The notes below the pieces were generated by a model. That model worked only from the letters and a program-made list of their open reading frames with translations. It was not told the origin of the DNA and searched no databases. From positions 124,001-188,000 of the forward strand of contig CAJTEN010000008.1 of the NCBI GenBank assembly GCA_910575245.1: a stretch of DNA of 64,000 nucleotides, written 5' to 3'. A program made the translations under genes and the position numbers. The DNA comes from Clostridia bacterium. GTDB lineage: Bacteria; Bacillota; Clostridia; Lachnospirales; Lachnospiraceae. This document shows positions 43,844-54,089 of the stretch, one piece after another; position 1 is the first letter of the stretch, and each line of letters begins with the position of its first letter.

Positions 43844-44752
43844 ATGAGCAAAACCGAACTCGCTATCGCTACAGACTTCATGGGAGAAAAACCGGAACTG
43901 GAACAAATCAGGTTTCTGATGAAACAGATTGCAGACGCCGGGTTTACCCATATCCACTGGTGTCATGAATGGGAGGGAGATTACATCTATTCTTCTTTTG
44001 AAATGCTGCAGATCAAAGAATGGATGGAAGAATTCAATCTGAAAAGCAAAGCCCTTCACGCCTCAAAGGGAACAACAAGAAACGTGAATATCCGGAGAGA
44101 ACATTTCCGCAGAGACTATACATCCGACTGGGAATATAACCGCTGGGCAGGTGTGGAACTGATTAAAAACCGTGTAGACATGGCAGCATGCCTGTCCGCC
44201 CATGAAATTGTCCTTCACCTGTATCCGCCGCACTTTACCATTCAGGAGAAACCTGAAACAAAAGAAAACTTTTATGCTTGTGTGTACAAATCACTGGATG
44301 AACTCATGCCCTACTGCCTGGATAAGAATGTAAAAATATGCCTGGAAAATTTATTTGATATGCCCGGCGAATACATGCTGGAAATATGGAACCGGCTGTT
44401 TGAAAGATATCCGAAAGAATATCTTGGACTGTGTTTTGACACAGGACACGCAAATATTATCTGGGGTGAGCGGGCGCCCAAAATGATAGAAAAATACATA
44501 GACAGGCTGTATGCCGTACATATTCATGATAACAACGGTTCCGTTGATTACCACAGGATTCCCGGAGAAGGAAATATCAAATGGAATTCTATCATAAATT
44601 TACTGGCACGTTCTTCCTATGAGGGACCTCTTCTTCTGGAACTGAACTGTTATGATCCGGAACCTGAAGTCTTTCTGCAGAAAGCTTATAAGGCAGGATG
44701 TTATCTGGATACCTTTTATCAAAAAGAAAAAACTAAGCTTGCCGATAAATGA
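43844..44752 (+). CDS. Sugar phosphate isomerase/epimerase (xylose-isomerase-like TIM barrel)
   Basis: 302 residues of the AP_endonuc_2 fold. Metal-ligand positions are visible: CLENLFDMPGEY (Glu), CFDTGHANIIWG (Asp, His), HIHDNNGSVDYHRIPGEGNI (His, Asp) and LLLELNCYD (Glu). ATG at 43844 follows AAAGGAG after a very AT-rich promoter region. The neighbouring GH2 enzyme, read the other way, suggests a small sugar-use unit. Substrate unknown; the family also includes enzymes of inositol and keto-sugar metabolism. Confidence 0.85.
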   Translation: MSKTELAIATDFMGEKPELEQIRFLMKQIADAGFTHIHWCHEWEGDYIYSSFEMLQIKEWMEEFNLKSKALHASKGTTRNVNIRREHFRRDYTSDWEYNRWAGVELIKNRVDMAACLSAHEIVLHLYPPHFTIQEKPETKENFYACVYKSLDELMPYCLDKNVKICLENLFDMPGEYMLEIWNRLFERYPKEYLGLCFDTGHANIIWGERAPKMIEKYIDRLYAVHIHDNNGSVDYHRIPGEGNIKWNSIINLLARSSYEGPLLLELNCYDPEPEVFLQKAYKAGCYLDTFYQKEKTKLADK

Positions 44753-44773
44753 TTTACAATCTCATAACAAACC

Positions 44774-45580
44774 TTATCTGACTAATGGTTTCTTACTTAC
44801 AATACCTGCTTTCCTCGGATATTTTCCAGGCGTGTTACTGCATTTTTTCACTACGAATAAATTACGGAAAACATCCGAATCAGGAAGGCAGAAGGAAACC
44901 TGTTCTTCTATTTCCCCTCCCAATACAGTAATGGCATATTCCGCATCTTTTATTTCTTCCGAAATTTTTTCTGATTTATAGGATATAAATTTTCCTCCTT
45001 CCTTAACATAAGGAATACAATATTCAGAAAGTACACTAAGATTTGCCACAGCCCTTGATACGCACAGGTCAAACTTCTCTCTCAATTGATCCGGCTTCGC
45101 ATAATCTTCCGCCCTTCCGTGAATCACATCAATATCACACAAACTCAGAGAACTAATCACTTCCTTCAGAAAATCTACTCTTTTATTCAAAGAGTCCATA
45201 AGCGTTACCTTCATCCCAGGAAAAGCAATCTTAAGAGGAATCCCCGGAAATCCTGCTCCCGTCCCGATATCAATCAAAGAAATCCCTGATCCGTCTCCAT
45301 GCAGGTCAAAAGCCTTCACCAATGAAAGACTGTCAACAAAATGCTTCTTCATCACCTCATCGAATTCAGTAATAGCGGTAAGATTCATGACTTTGTTTTT
45401 TTCTGTAAGCATTTCATAATAGACAAGAAACTGTTCTGCCTGAGAATCCGTTAATACAATATGGAATTCCTCAAGATCCTTGTAAAACTGTCTCAAATCA
45501 TACTTATGTCCCATGTCGCCCTTTACATTGACACAAACATCAGAGTCCCTCTTTTCATATTTATCAAGTATAGTTTTCAA
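44774..45580 (-). CDS. rsmG: 16S rRNA (guanine527-N7)-methyltransferase
   Basis: A SAM-dependent enzyme that modifies G527 of 16S rRNA. The core has IDIGTGAGFPGIPLKIAFPG and SRAVANLSVLSEYCIPYVKEGG. From TTG at 45580 (AAGAGG eight bases upstream) it is 268 residues, about 30 longer than usual. An internal ATG at 45514 gives about 246 residues and normal length but has a weaker site. Standard last gene of the rpmH-to-rsmG cluster. Confidence 0.94.
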   Translation of the reverse strand: MKTILDKYEKRDSDVCVNVKGDMGHKYDLRQFYKDLEEFHIVLTDSQAEQFLVYYEMLTEKNKVMNLTAITEFDEVMKKHFVDSLSLVKAFDLHGDGSGISLIDIGTGAGFPGIPLKIAFPGMKVTLMDSLNKRVDFLKEVISSLSLCDIDVIHGRAEDYAKPDQLREKFDLCVSRAVANLSVLSEYCIPYVKEGGKFISYKSEKISEEIKDAEYAITVLGGEIEEQVSFCLPDSDVFRNLFVVKKCSNTPGKYPRKAGIVSKKPLVR

Positions 45581-45631
45581 TTCGAATTACCTCTTATAAT
45601 CACAGTAAAATTATTTCAGATACCTATGCAG

Positions 45632-47548
45632 TCAAATTCTCTTCTTCTCCAGGTAGATCAATAACACCGAAATATCCGCCGGAGATACCCCTGAAATTCT
45701 GGAGGCCTGTCCCACCGAAACCGGTTTAAATGCAATCAGCTTCTGTCTCGCTTCCAGACGAAGCGAACTGATATCGTTATAATCCAGATCCGCCGGAATC
45801 CGCTTCTTCTCCATCTTCTTATACTGCTCAACCTGGCGCATCTGCCGTTCGATATAACCTTCATATTTAATTTCAATCTCTACCTGTTCTATCACATCCG
45901 CAGGAAGCGGCATACGTTTCGGATCGATCTTAGCCAATACTTCATAAGTAAGTTCAGGGCGGCACATAAGCTCCGCAAGATTCGTACCGGTTTTTAATGC
46001 AGTGCTCCCGTGAGCAGCCAGAAAATCCTGATTTTCCCTGGCAGCGCCTATAACAGTATTTTTTAACCGTATAATCTCCTCTTCTATCATTTTCTTCTTA
46101 TCCAATGTCTTCTGATAGACTTCTTCTGAAACCAAACCCGCTTCATACCCAATCTGTCGAAGTCTCAGATCCGCATTATCCTGACGCAGCAGCAGGCGAT
46201 ACTCTGCTCTGGAAGTCATCATTCTATAAGGTTCGAAATTTTCTTTCGTCACCAGATCATCGATCAACACGCCGATATATGCCTGAGACCGGTCAAGAAT
46301 AACAGGATCCTTCCCGGAAAGAGATAGCGCCGCATTGATACCGGCAATCAGTCCCTGTGCTGCTGCTTCCTCATATCCGCTGCTTCCGTTAAACTGTCCC
46401 CCGCTGAACAATCCCTTAATATCCTTAAACTCCAAAGTAGGATATAACTGTCTCGGATCAATACAATCATATTCAATTGCATATGCGTTTCTGACAATCT
46501 TACAATTCTCCAAACCAGGAACCGTACGGTACATGGCCAGCTGCACATCTTCAGGAAGAGAAGAAGACATACCACCCACATACATCTCATTTGTATGGAT
46601 TCCTTCCGGTTCAATGAATACCTGATGTCTCTCTTTATCTGCAAATTTCACCACCTTATCCTCAATAGAGGGACAATATCTGGGACCGGTACCTTCAATG
46701 ATTCCGGCATAAATGGGCGAACGGTCAAGATTCGCCCTGATAATATCATGGGTATCCTGATTCGTATAAGTCAGCCAGCAGGAAACCTGATCGATCTGCA
46801 CAGCTTCCGGATCTGTATTAAAAGAAAAAGGTACCACCCTTTCATCGCCAAACTGTTCCTCCATCTTACTGTAATCGATCGTATTGCCATCCATTCTGGC
46901 AGGTGTTCCGGTCTTAAACCGTCTCATCTCTATTCCCAGGCTCTTAAGAGAATCCGTAAGATAATTAGCAGCCTGCAGACCATTCGGCCCTGTATTGGTA
47001 ATCGCTTCCCCGCACAGACATCTGGCCTTCAGATAGGTACCGGTACACAAGACAACAGCCCTACATTCATAAACCGCACCCGTAAATGTCTTGATTCCCG
47101 TCACTCTCCTGGAGGCGATACAATTTTCGGAATCAGAAGAACTGTCAAATTCTTCTGTCAAAATCTCACATACTTCCGCCTGTTTTATGGTAAGATTATC
47201 CTGATTTTCCAATACTTTGCGCATTGCCCTGGAATACTCTGACTTGTCAGCCTGTGCACGGAGGGAATGGACAGCAGGGCCTTTTGATTTATTCAGCATT
47301 TTAGACTGTATAAAGGTCTTATCAATATTGATAGCCATTTCTCCGCCAAGAGCATCTATCTCACGTACAAGATGTCCCTTGGAAGTTCCGCCAATGTTAG
47401 GATTACACGGCATTAGGGCTATGCTGTCCACACTGACTGTAAAGATGACAGTCTCAAATCCAAGTCTCGCACAGGCAAGAGCCGCCTCACATCCCGCATG
47501 TCCGGCGCCGACCACACATACATCTACTTTCTCTCTTATTTCCGACAT
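45632..47548 (-). CDS. mnmG: tRNA uridine-5-carboxymethylaminomethyl modification enzyme, FAD-binding subunit
   Basis: 638 residues, usual length. FAD motif [21 protein letters not shown], then [36 protein letters not shown] and [22 protein letters not shown]. Works with MnmE at wobble uridines of tRNAs. A 274-base gap to mnmE holds repeat R2 copy 2 where these genes usually sit close together. Confidence 0.97.
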   Translation of the reverse strand: MSEIREKVDVCVVGAGHAGCEAALACARLGFETVIFTVSVDSIALMPCNPNIGGTSKGHLVREIDALGGEMAINIDKTFIQSKMLNKSKGPAVHSLRAQADKSEYSRAMRKVLENQDNLTIKQAEVCEILTEEFDSSSDSENCIASRRVTGIKTFTGAVYECRAVVLCTGTYLKARCLCGEAITNTGPNGLQAANYLTDSLKSLGIEMRRFKTGTPARMDGNTIDYSKMEEQFGDERVVPFSFNTDPEAVQIDQVSCWLTYTNQDTHDIIRANLDRSPIYAGIIEGTGPRYCPSIEDKVVKFADKERHQVFIEPEGIHTNEMYVGGMSSSLPEDVQLAMYRTVPGLENCKIVRNAYAIEYDCIDPRQLYPTLEFKDIKGLFSGGQFNGSSGYEEAAAQGLIAGINAALSLSGKDPVILDRSQAYIGVLIDDLVTKENFEPYRMMTSRAEYRLLLRQDNADLRLRQIGYEAGLVSEEVYQKTLDKKKMIEEEIIRLKNTVIGAARENQDFLAAHGSTALKTGTNLAELMCRPELTYEVLAKIDPKRMPLPADVIEQVEIEIKYEGYIERQMRQVEQYKKMEKKRIPADLDYNDISSLRLEARQKLIAFKPVSVGQASRISGVSPADISVLLIYLEKKRI

Positions 47549-47571
47549 ATTATTTCCTCATTACTAAAAAA

Positions 47572-47603
47572 AATTTTACATTTGTTATATCGTTTACTAT
47601 AAC
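47572..47603 (+). repeat. Right-arm remnant of repeat R3, hit by repeat R2
   Basis: AAATTTTACATTTGTTATA and TCGTTTACTATAAC match the right arm of the complete R3 copy (AAATTTGTTATGTTGTTTACTATA). Its last ten bases TTACTATAAC are the target duplicated by R2, so R2 appears to have inserted into an older R3 end. Confidence 0.5.
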
Positions 47604-47792
47604 CACTGTCATTTAGTTAAGCCGGACGCGCCTGACATGATAGGAATCTCCTAAGGACACGCTTTCGCTCGGTTCCAAACGCAGCGGTACTAAATTCGTG
47701 GAAAACCTCATTAAGTACCGGCGTTAGGGGGCGGTCCTAAGGAGAATCCTATCATATCAGACGCTGTGTATAGACTTAACTAAATGACATTG
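47604..47792 (-). mobile_element. Repeat R2, copy 2: 189-base MITE-like element with 10-base target duplication
   Basis: Inverted relative to copy 1 (39266-39454) with about 7 differences over 189 bases by eye. Exact flanking duplication TTACTATAAC at 47594-47603 and 47793-47802. Lies between mnmE and mnmG, where it separates two genes that are usually cotranscribed. Confidence 0.92.
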
Positions 47793-47821
47793 TTACTATA
47801 ACTGTAAAGAAAATAATTATA

Positions 47822-49231
47822 TTATTTTCCCATACAAAAATTGGAAAATATCTCATTCACAAGATCATCTCCCACTTCTTCACCGATTATTTTCCCAAGA
47901 GACGCATAAGCACTCATCAAATCGATAGAATAGAAATCCTCCGGCATATCCATATCCAGGCTCTTTCTAACCTGAAGGATACTGTCTTTCGCATCCTGAA
48001 TTGCCTCCTTATGTCTCATATTCGTGATATACACTTCATCATTATAAGATATTTTACCGTGGAAAAACATCTCTTTTATCAGATGAATCAATTCTTCTAT
48101 ACCGGAATCAAATTTTGTTGACGTCCTTACAACTCTCAGCGCATTTTCAGTCTTGTCATTCCTGATTCTGTTTATTTCACGAATCACATCCTCTTCCCTG
48201 ACAATCTCGTCCAAATCTGATTTATTCAACAAGATAATTGTATTTTTATCCTGTATCAACTGTATGATATCCCGGTCATTTTCATCCAAAGGCATAGAAG
48301 AATCCACCACATAAAGAATCAGGTCTGCATCCACGGATATTTTCTTGGCTCTTTCCACACCGATCTTCTCAACCACATCTTCCGTACTACGGATGCCTGC
48401 AGTATCTATGATATTTAAAGAAATGCCGCCAAGAGAAACTACTTCCTCCAGCGTATCTCTTGTAGTTCCGGCAATATCCGTTACAATAGCCTTATCCTCT
48501 CCAACTATCAGATTGAGCAAAGAAGATTTACCGGCATTCGGTTTCCCAACAATAACGGTATGAATTCCTTCTTTTAACATTCTTCCATCATCTGCCGAAA
48601 CCAATAATTTATCCAATTCTGTCATAAGCATATCAGTTTTCTCAGATAATCTTTCGTGGTAACCATCCAGGCTGATATGTTCCGGATCGTCCAATGCAGA
48701 CTCTATAAAAGCAATTTCATATAAAATATCATCTCTTAAGTTTCTCACTTTGTCAGATACAGATCCTTTTAACTGTTTCACGGAAGACTGCAGTGCAAAA
48801 TCATTCTTTGCATGAATAATATCCATAACCGCCTCTGCCCTGGACAGATCAATTCTTCCATTCAAAAAAGCGCGCTTCGTAAACTCTCCCGGCTCCGCAA
48901 TCCTGGCTCCTGCCTTTATCACGGTTTCCAGTATCTTCCTCATCATAAGGATGCCGCCATGACAGTTAATTTCCACGGTATCTTCTGTCGTATAGCTTCG
49001 GGGCGATTTCATGACAGAAACCATCACCTCATCTATAACAGCTCCTTCTTCCTCCGTGATATAACCATAATGAATCGTATGAGAATCATATTTAGCCAAA
49101 GTCTTTTCATTTCTTTTATTTCTATATATTCTGTCAATAATTTCAACCGCCTCGTCACCGCTCACTCTGATAATACCGATTCCGGAATCTGACAGAGCCG
49201 TTGCGATTGCTGCTATGGTATCTGTTTTCAT
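47822..49231 (-). CDS. mnmE: tRNA modification GTPase MnmE
   Basis: 469 residues. N-terminal folate-type domain (MKTDTIAAIATALSDSGIGIIRVSG), helical domain split around the G domain with GKPNAGKSSLLN, TDIAGTTRDT, DTAGIRS and NKSD, and the conserved C-terminus IFSNFCMGK carrying the catalytic cysteine. ATG at 49231 follows AGAGG; the ORF extension upstream is not conserved. Confidence 0.97.
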   Translation of the reverse strand: MKTDTIAAIATALSDSGIGIIRVSGDEAVEIIDRIYRNKRNEKTLAKYDSHTIHYGYITEEEGAVIDEVMVSVMKSPRSYTTEDTVEINCHGGILMMRKILETVIKAGARIAEPGEFTKRAFLNGRIDLSRAEAVMDIIHAKNDFALQSSVKQLKGSVSDKVRNLRDDILYEIAFIESALDDPEHISLDGYHERLSEKTDMLMTELDKLLVSADDGRMLKEGIHTVIVGKPNAGKSSLLNLIVGEDKAIVTDIAGTTRDTLEEVVSLGGISLNIIDTAGIRSTEDVVEKIGVERAKKISVDADLILYVVDSSMPLDENDRDIIQLIQDKNTIILLNKSDLDEIVREEDVIREINRIRNDKTENALRVVRTSTKFDSGIEELIHLIKEMFFHGKISYNDEVYITNMRHKEAIQDAKDSILQVRKSLDMDMPEDFYSIDLMSAYASLGKIIGEEVGDDLVNEIFSNFCMGK

Positions 49232-49357
49232 ATAAAACCTCTTTGATACATGAATGATAAATGACAAGTTAATCATATTACACTATACAAAAAACGGCAA
49301 GATATAATATCCTGCCGTTTCCTAACTTTATTACAACATATCAACGGTAATGAAGAA

Positions 49358-49996
49358 CTACCTGTTCCTGTCATACTTCTTCAGGACAACCACCACATGT
49401 CTGTAGGGTTCATCTCCTTCACTATGTGTCGTAACATACTTATCATTCTGAAGCGCTGAATGTATAATCCTACGCTCATAAGGATTCATGGGTTCCAGAG
49501 ATACAGGTCTCTTCGTTCTCTTAACCTTATAGGAAATATTCCTGGCAAGATTTTCAAGCGTTTCCTTTCTTCTCTGACGGTAATTCTCCGTATCGACCTT
49601 CACTCTGATATAATTGTCTACATTCTTATTAACGACTAAAGATACCAGATACTGCAGAGAATCCAATGTCTGTCCTCTCTTACCGATCAGCACACCCATA
49701 TCATCGCCGCTTAAGTCAATCTCCATGTAATTCTCCAACTCATCATACTTCACATCCACCACTACTGTCATATCCATAGCCTCAAAGACATCTTTCAGGA
49801 AATCTTTAGCGGTATCTTCTACGGAAGATTTCACCCGTGCTTTGATAACGGCCGGTTTCGCACCGATTCCAAGAAATCCGGAAGAACCTTCTTCAATTAC
49901 TTCATATTCCAGCTTATCACTGGTCACAGTAAACTTCTGACATGCTTCTGTAATCGCATCATTAACTGTCTTGGCAGATATATTAATATATTCCAT
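49358..49996 (-). CDS. jag: RNA-binding protein Jag/KhpB (Jag-N, KH, R3H)
   Basis: 212 residues. Jag-N (MEYINISAKTVNDAITEACQ), KH domain (DDMGVLIGKRGQTLDSLQYL) and R3H (PVSLEPMNPYERRIIHSALQ). ATG at 49996; the in-frame ATG at 50014 overlaps its own GGAGG site and is less likely. Partner of KhpA in other Firmicutes and linked to cell-wall and RNA control. Confidence 0.95.
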   Translation of the reverse strand: MEYINISAKTVNDAITEACQKFTVTSDKLEYEVIEEGSSGFLGIGAKPAVIKARVKSSVEDTAKDFLKDVFEAMDMTVVVDVKYDELENYMEIDLSGDDMGVLIGKRGQTLDSLQYLVSLVVNKNVDNYIRVKVDTENYRQRRKETLENLARNISYKVKRTKRPVSLEPMNPYERRIIHSALQNDKYVTTHSEGDEPYRHVVVVLKKYDRNR

Positions 49997-50064
49997 AATT
50001 ATCCGATCCTCCATCCTTACATTAAATTAAATTAAAATCAATGAACTTAAAACATCATAATCCG

Positions 50065-51375
50065 TTACTTATTATTCTTCTCATTATATTGTCTGACCAT
50101 GTTAGCCTTTGCCATCATACTACCCGGCTTAGCGTTCTTATTATAATACTCCGTAGATTTTCTGATAGCTTCTTCCTTCTCTTCAGGCGTCATGGAAGAA
50201 GTGGATACCGCTTTCGGAGCAGAATTTACCTGCTTCGTCTTCATATTAGCATAGGCTGCCATCTGCTCGGCTTTCACACCTGCTTTTTCCATTTTCTTCT
50301 TGGCTTTCGTTTCGTTCTTCTTAATGATCTCATCCAGATCCAGCTTATCAATATGTTTGTTGATTACCACCTGCTGAATACTTCTTACAACAGCACCGGC
50401 AACCCAGTAAAGTCCAAGACCTGCAGGCAGTGTGTAACAGAAGATAGCCGACATGATCGGCATCATCATATTCATGGTCTTCATAGACTGCATCATGGTA
50501 TTCTGCTGATCATTCTTGTTGTCTGTCTGCGTATCCTGCTGAGGCATCAGCTTTACATTGATCCACTGTGTAACGGCAGACAGGACAGGAATGGATAAAG
50601 CGGCGATCACCATTAAGTAAGAACCTGTACTTATCGCTTCTTTCACCGTAAAAGAAGGAGAATTGGCAATATTCAGAACAAAGAACTTATTATACTGGTT
50701 CAGCAGCTCCAAAGTACTATCCACATCCGCAGACAAACTTGGAAACGCATCCTTAATACTAAGCCACTCTGCCGAAGAAGCCTTGTTAAGTACATCTATA
50801 AAAGTATTCTCCACATAAGTAGTAACACCATTGACAAAAGATTCATTCTCGAACTGTTTAGTATACATACCGGCCTGGGAAAACGATCTGAGAAGATCCG
50901 CACTTCCCGTCTGTGCAATCAGGTTGTCCACCAGAGGAAAGAAAGCCTCTTTGATCTTGCCAACATAGGCAGGCATATTATTAATAACACGATACAGTGC
51001 AAACAAAATAGGCATCTGGATAATCAGCTGGACACAACTTCCTGTCGGAGATACACCGTATTTTGCATAGATAGCTTTTGTCTCCATATTCATTGCCATC
51101 ATGGAGTCATTATCTTTTTTATTCTTGTATTTAGCCTGAACCGCCTGAAGTTCCGGATTCATCTTGGCCTGCAGCTTGGAGAACTTCTGCTGTTTGATCG
51201 TAAGCGGCATCATGAGCAGATACATTACGATTGTAAATAGAATAATAGCAAGTCCAATATTCGGGATACCTATCTGATCAATCACAAAGAAGATACCCTC
51301 CATAATATAACCCAACAATTTAGCAATAGGACCGAGTATCTTACCGGTATCCTGGGTTAACAAAATATCTGACAC
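50065..51375 (-). CDS. yidC: Membrane protein insertase YidC (Oxa1 family)
   Basis: 436 residues, the Gram-positive form without the large periplasmic domain, but with an enlarged extracytoplasmic loop (about 125-230) after the first core helices. Core: LAIILFTIVMYLLMMPLTIKQQKFSKLQAKMNPELQ, GSCVQLIIQMPILFALYRVI, and PVLSAVTQWINVKL. The C-terminal 80 residues are basic and would contact the ribosome. No lipobox is seen, unlike Bacillus SpoIIIJ. Confidence 0.95.
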   Translation of the reverse strand: MSDILLTQDTGKILGPIAKLLGYIMEGIFFVIDQIGIPNIGLAIILFTIVMYLLMMPLTIKQQKFSKLQAKMNPELQAVQAKYKNKKDNDSMMAMNMETKAIYAKYGVSPTGSCVQLIIQMPILFALYRVINNMPAYVGKIKEAFFPLVDNLIAQTGSADLLRSFSQAGMYTKQFENESFVNGVTTYVENTFIDVLNKASSAEWLSIKDAFPSLSADVDSTLELLNQYNKFFVLNIANSPSFTVKEAISTGSYLMVIAALSIPVLSAVTQWINVKLMPQQDTQTDNKNDQQNTMMQSMKTMNMMMPIMSAIFCYTLPAGLGLYWVAGAVVRSIQQVVINKHIDKLDLDEIIKKNETKAKKKMEKAGVKAEQMAAYANMKTKQVNSAPKAVSTSSMTPEEKEEAIRKSTEYYNKNAKPGSMMAKANMVRQYNEKNNK

Positions 51376-51420
51376 TATCGAATTACCTCCTTAAATCATG
51401 TTTCCGCTGTACCCCATATA

Positions 51421-51630
51421 TTAAGGAACAGGATCATAACCACCTTTTGAAAAAGGATTACATCTGCATATTCTCCAGAAAGCCAAAAATCCTCCCTTTA
51501 AAGCGCCGTATTTCTCTACAGCTTCCAGCCCATACTCGGAACAGGTCGGAAAATAGGGACATTTCGTGGTTTTCATCGGAGAAATATATTTTCTATAGAA
51601 TTTAATAAGATAAATAAATAATTTTTTCAT
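51421..51630 (-). CDS. yidD: Membrane-protein insertion efficiency factor YidD
   Basis: 69 residues with the family core [35 protein letters not shown] and [18 protein letters not shown]. The ATG at 51630 (MKKLFIYL) fits family length. An ATG at 51657 would overlap the rnpA stop; neither start has a strong binding site, suggesting coupling to rnpA. Confidence 0.9.
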   Translation of the reverse strand: MKKLFIYLIKFYRKYISPMKTTKCPYFPTCSEYGLEAVEKYGALKGGFLAFWRICRCNPFSKGGYDPVP

Positions 51631-51649
51631 ATCAATTTCTAATACAAAC

Positions 51650-51991
51650 TTATTCATCATGTATGATATGATGAAGCTTCGAAAGATGTAATAACGCGCT
51701 TTCAATCTCAAAATATCCGACCGAAGCAGCACTTTTTCTTGCAACGACTACTATATCTAAACCACTATTAAATATATTTTCATGTAGTCGGTAACTCTCT
51801 CTCACCAGTCTTGCAAATCTGTGCCTGACAACACTGTTGCCTACTTTCTTACTGGCGGATATTCCCAGTCTGTTCTTTTCCGTGTTGTTTTTCAATATAT
51901 ACATTACCAGATACTTGTTTGCATAACTCTTGCCGTTCTTATAGACAAACTGGAAATCATTATTCTTCTTTAAAGACTCTGAAAATACCAT
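51650..51991 (-). CDS. rnpA: Ribonuclease P protein component
   Basis: 113 residues, basic, with the family signature [30 protein letters not shown] region and [18 protein letters not shown] at the start. ATG at 51991 follows CGGAGT; the frame upstream overlaps the rpmH end and is not conserved. Confidence 0.95.
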   Translation of the reverse strand: MVFSESLKKNNDFQFVYKNGKSYANKYLVMYILKNNTEKNRLGISASKKVGNSVVRHRFARLVRESYRLHENIFNSGLDIVVVARKSAASVGYFEIESALLHLSKLHHIIHDE

Positions 51992-52063
51992 TTTTACTCC
52001 GCTATTATTAATCTGCAGCCCGTAAGCATTTAAAAAGAGAAAAAAAGGCCACATAAATGCGGC

Positions 52064-52198
52064 CTATGCTGATAGTCTCTTTCTTCCCTTTGCACGTCTT
52101 GCAGCCAGAACTTTTCTTCCACCGGCAGTACTCATTCTCTTTCTGAATCCGTGAACCTTGGATCTCTGCCTTTTCTTAGGCTGATAGGTCATTTTCAT
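52064..52198 (-). CDS. rpmH: 50S ribosomal protein L34
   Basis: 44 residues: [20 protein letters not shown] then [20 protein letters not shown] and RLSA. ATG at 52198 follows AAGGAGGTG. First gene leaving the origin leftward. Too short to stand out among longer frames but unmistakable. Confidence 0.98.
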   Translation of the reverse strand: MKMTYQPKKRQRSKVHGFRKRMSTAGGRKVLAARRAKGRKRLSA

Positions 52199-52239
52199 TT
52201 CGATGCACCTCCTTCATTAAACCTTAATATATATATAAG

Positions 52240-52530
52240 GTAGATATATTTTACAAATAATTGAAAAACAACATGTTGATTATATATAATTAATAAAGAA
52301 ACGTCAAGTAAATACGCCGATTTTTATTCTGAAAAAACATAAAAAAGAAAGAAGATCCATTAAAAGGTATGTCGTAAATAAAAGAAACTTATATATCCAC
52401 ATTAATGTGTATAACTTGTGCATAACTTATAGGATATCTGATCAATACTTATATTTAATCTGACTGTTAATATATGTGTACAAATCTGTGGATATAAAAA
52501 TAATTTTGTGGACAACTTCATTTGAATTTT
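52240..52530. other. Origin of replication, rpmH-dnaA subregion with DnaA boxes
   Basis: AT-rich intergenic DNA with DnaA-box words: ATATCCACA (52393-52401), TGTGTATAA (52406-52414, reverse of TTATACACA), TGTGCATAA (52417-52425), TGTGGATAT (about 52489) and TTGTGGACAA (about 52506). The cluster plus gene order and strand switch mark half of a bipartite oriC. Confidence 0.82.
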
Positions 52531-52612
52531 TATATTATTTATATTAATATATAATATAGGATAATTTTGATGTAATACAATTTAGATTCTGCTTTTATAC
52601 TCGGCAAGATCG

Positions 52613-52654
52613 ATACAGGAAACGGCATAAACTGCTTTATGACGTTTCCTGTAT
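52613..52654 (+). promoter_or_regulatory. Long hairpin in the dnaA leader
   Basis: ATACAGGAAACG-G-CATAAA pairs with TTTATG-A-CGTTTCCTGTAT around a CTGC loop: 18 bp with one G-A mismatch. It ends 42 bases before the dnaA ATG and has no T-tract, so it is more likely a stability or control element than a terminator. Confidence 0.6.
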
Positions 52655-52696
52655 ATATTAAGACTGCATGTTTATCAAAATGAGGTTCAATAAAAT

Positions 52697-54046
52697 ATGG
52701 ATTCAATAAAAGACAAATGGGATTTAATTAAAGAAACTCTTCGGGAAGAATATGAGCTTTCTGATATTTCATACAACACATGGATCGTTCCGCTGGATTT
52801 CTACCAGGTTAAGAATAACATAGTAACGATCATGATTCCTTCCGACCAGGCCCATGCACTGAATTATATTTCTTCCAAATATAAGAGCTTTTTCCAGGTC
52901 ACCATATCGGAGATGATGAACCATACCTACGATATCGCTTTTATATTGGAAAAAGATGCTTTAAATCTTCCCCCTGAGGACGATGATCCTGCCTATAACA
53001 TTAAATATGAACATGCGAATCTAAGTCCGAAATACAAATTCGATACTTTCGTCGTGGGAAGCAACAATAAATTTGCACACTCCGCTTCCCTGGCAGTAGC
53101 GGAATCTCCGGGAGATGTTTATAATCCACTCTATCTTTATGGAGAAGCCGGACTCGGCAAGACCCATTTGATGCATTCCATCGGCCGCTTCATCCTGGAA
53201 CAAAATCCCAATATGAAGGTTCTCTATGTAACATCGGAAGTCTTCACGAATGAAGTCATCGACTGTATCAGGAGCGGCGACGCAACCAAGATGAACAAAT
53301 TCAGGGAAAAATACAGAACGGTGGATGTCCTTCTGATCGACGATATACAATTCATCATCGGCAAGGAAAGTACCCAGGAAGAATTCTTCCATACCTTCAA
53401 TACTCTGCACTCTGCCAGTAAACAGATCATTCTTTCTTCGGACAAGCCTCCGAAGGATATGGAAACCTTGGAGGAGAGATTCCGTTCCAGATTCGAATGG
53501 GGCCTGATAGCAGATATCCAGCCTCCCGATTATGAGACCAGAATGGCGATTCTCAAGAAGAATGCGGAAATCTATCACAAAGATATAGATGACGAAGTAT
53601 TTCAATATATAGCTAACAATATTAAATCAAATATACGGGAACTGGAAGGAGCTTTTAATAAGATCATAGCCTTCTCCAAATTAAATAATGTAGATATCAA
53701 TCTGGATTATGCGGAAGAAGCATTGAAAGATGTCATTGATCCGGATACTCCGAAGGAAATCACACCTACCCTTATCATCAATGTGGTTGCCGAACATTTT
53801 AATGTCAGTCCGGATGACATTACCTCCAAGAAGAGAAATTCGGAATTCGTACTTCCCAGACAGATCGTTATGTATCTGTGCAGGACAATGACCGAAACTC
53901 CTCTTGTTTCCATCGGTAAAATTCTCGGCAAGAAAGACCATACCACCGTCATGCATGGTATCAAGAAGATAACGGAAGGAGTTGCTTCCAACGAAGAACT
54001 CAGGAATAAAGTTGAATTATTAAAGAAGAAAATAAATCCCTCCTGA
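52697..54046 (+). CDS. dnaA: Chromosomal replication initiator protein DnaA
   Basis: 449 residues. Domain I (about 1-85), short linker, AAA+ domain with Walker A YGEAGLGKTHLMHSIG and Walker B VDVLLIDDIQFI, and domain IV with the box-binding signature GKKDHTTVMHGIKKI. Domain II is short. ATG at 52697. Confidence 0.98.
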   Translation: MDSIKDKWDLIKETLREEYELSDISYNTWIVPLDFYQVKNNIVTIMIPSDQAHALNYISSKYKSFFQVTISEMMNHTYDIAFILEKDALNLPPEDDDPAYNIKYEHANLSPKYKFDTFVVGSNNKFAHSASLAVAESPGDVYNPLYLYGEAGLGKTHLMHSIGRFILEQNPNMKVLYVTSEVFTNEVIDCIRSGDATKMNKFREKYRTVDVLLIDDIQFIIGKESTQEEFFHTFNTLHSASKQIILSSDKPPKDMETLEERFRSRFEWGLIADIQPPDYETRMAILKKNAEIYHKDIDDEVFQYIANNIKSNIRELEGAFNKIIAFSKLNNVDINLDYAEEALKDVIDPDTPKEITPTLIINVVAEHFNVSPDDITSKKRNSEFVLPRQIVMYLCRTMTETPLVSIGKILGKKDHTTVMHGIKKITEGVASNEELRNKVELLKKKINPS

Positions 54047-54089
54047 ATATGGCAGGAAATACAAAGTTATGTCCTTACTGTCATACAGC

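Noticed and set aside
53021..53605. 194-codon minus-strand frame inside dnaA
   Set aside because: Shadow of a conserved gene; no start signal.
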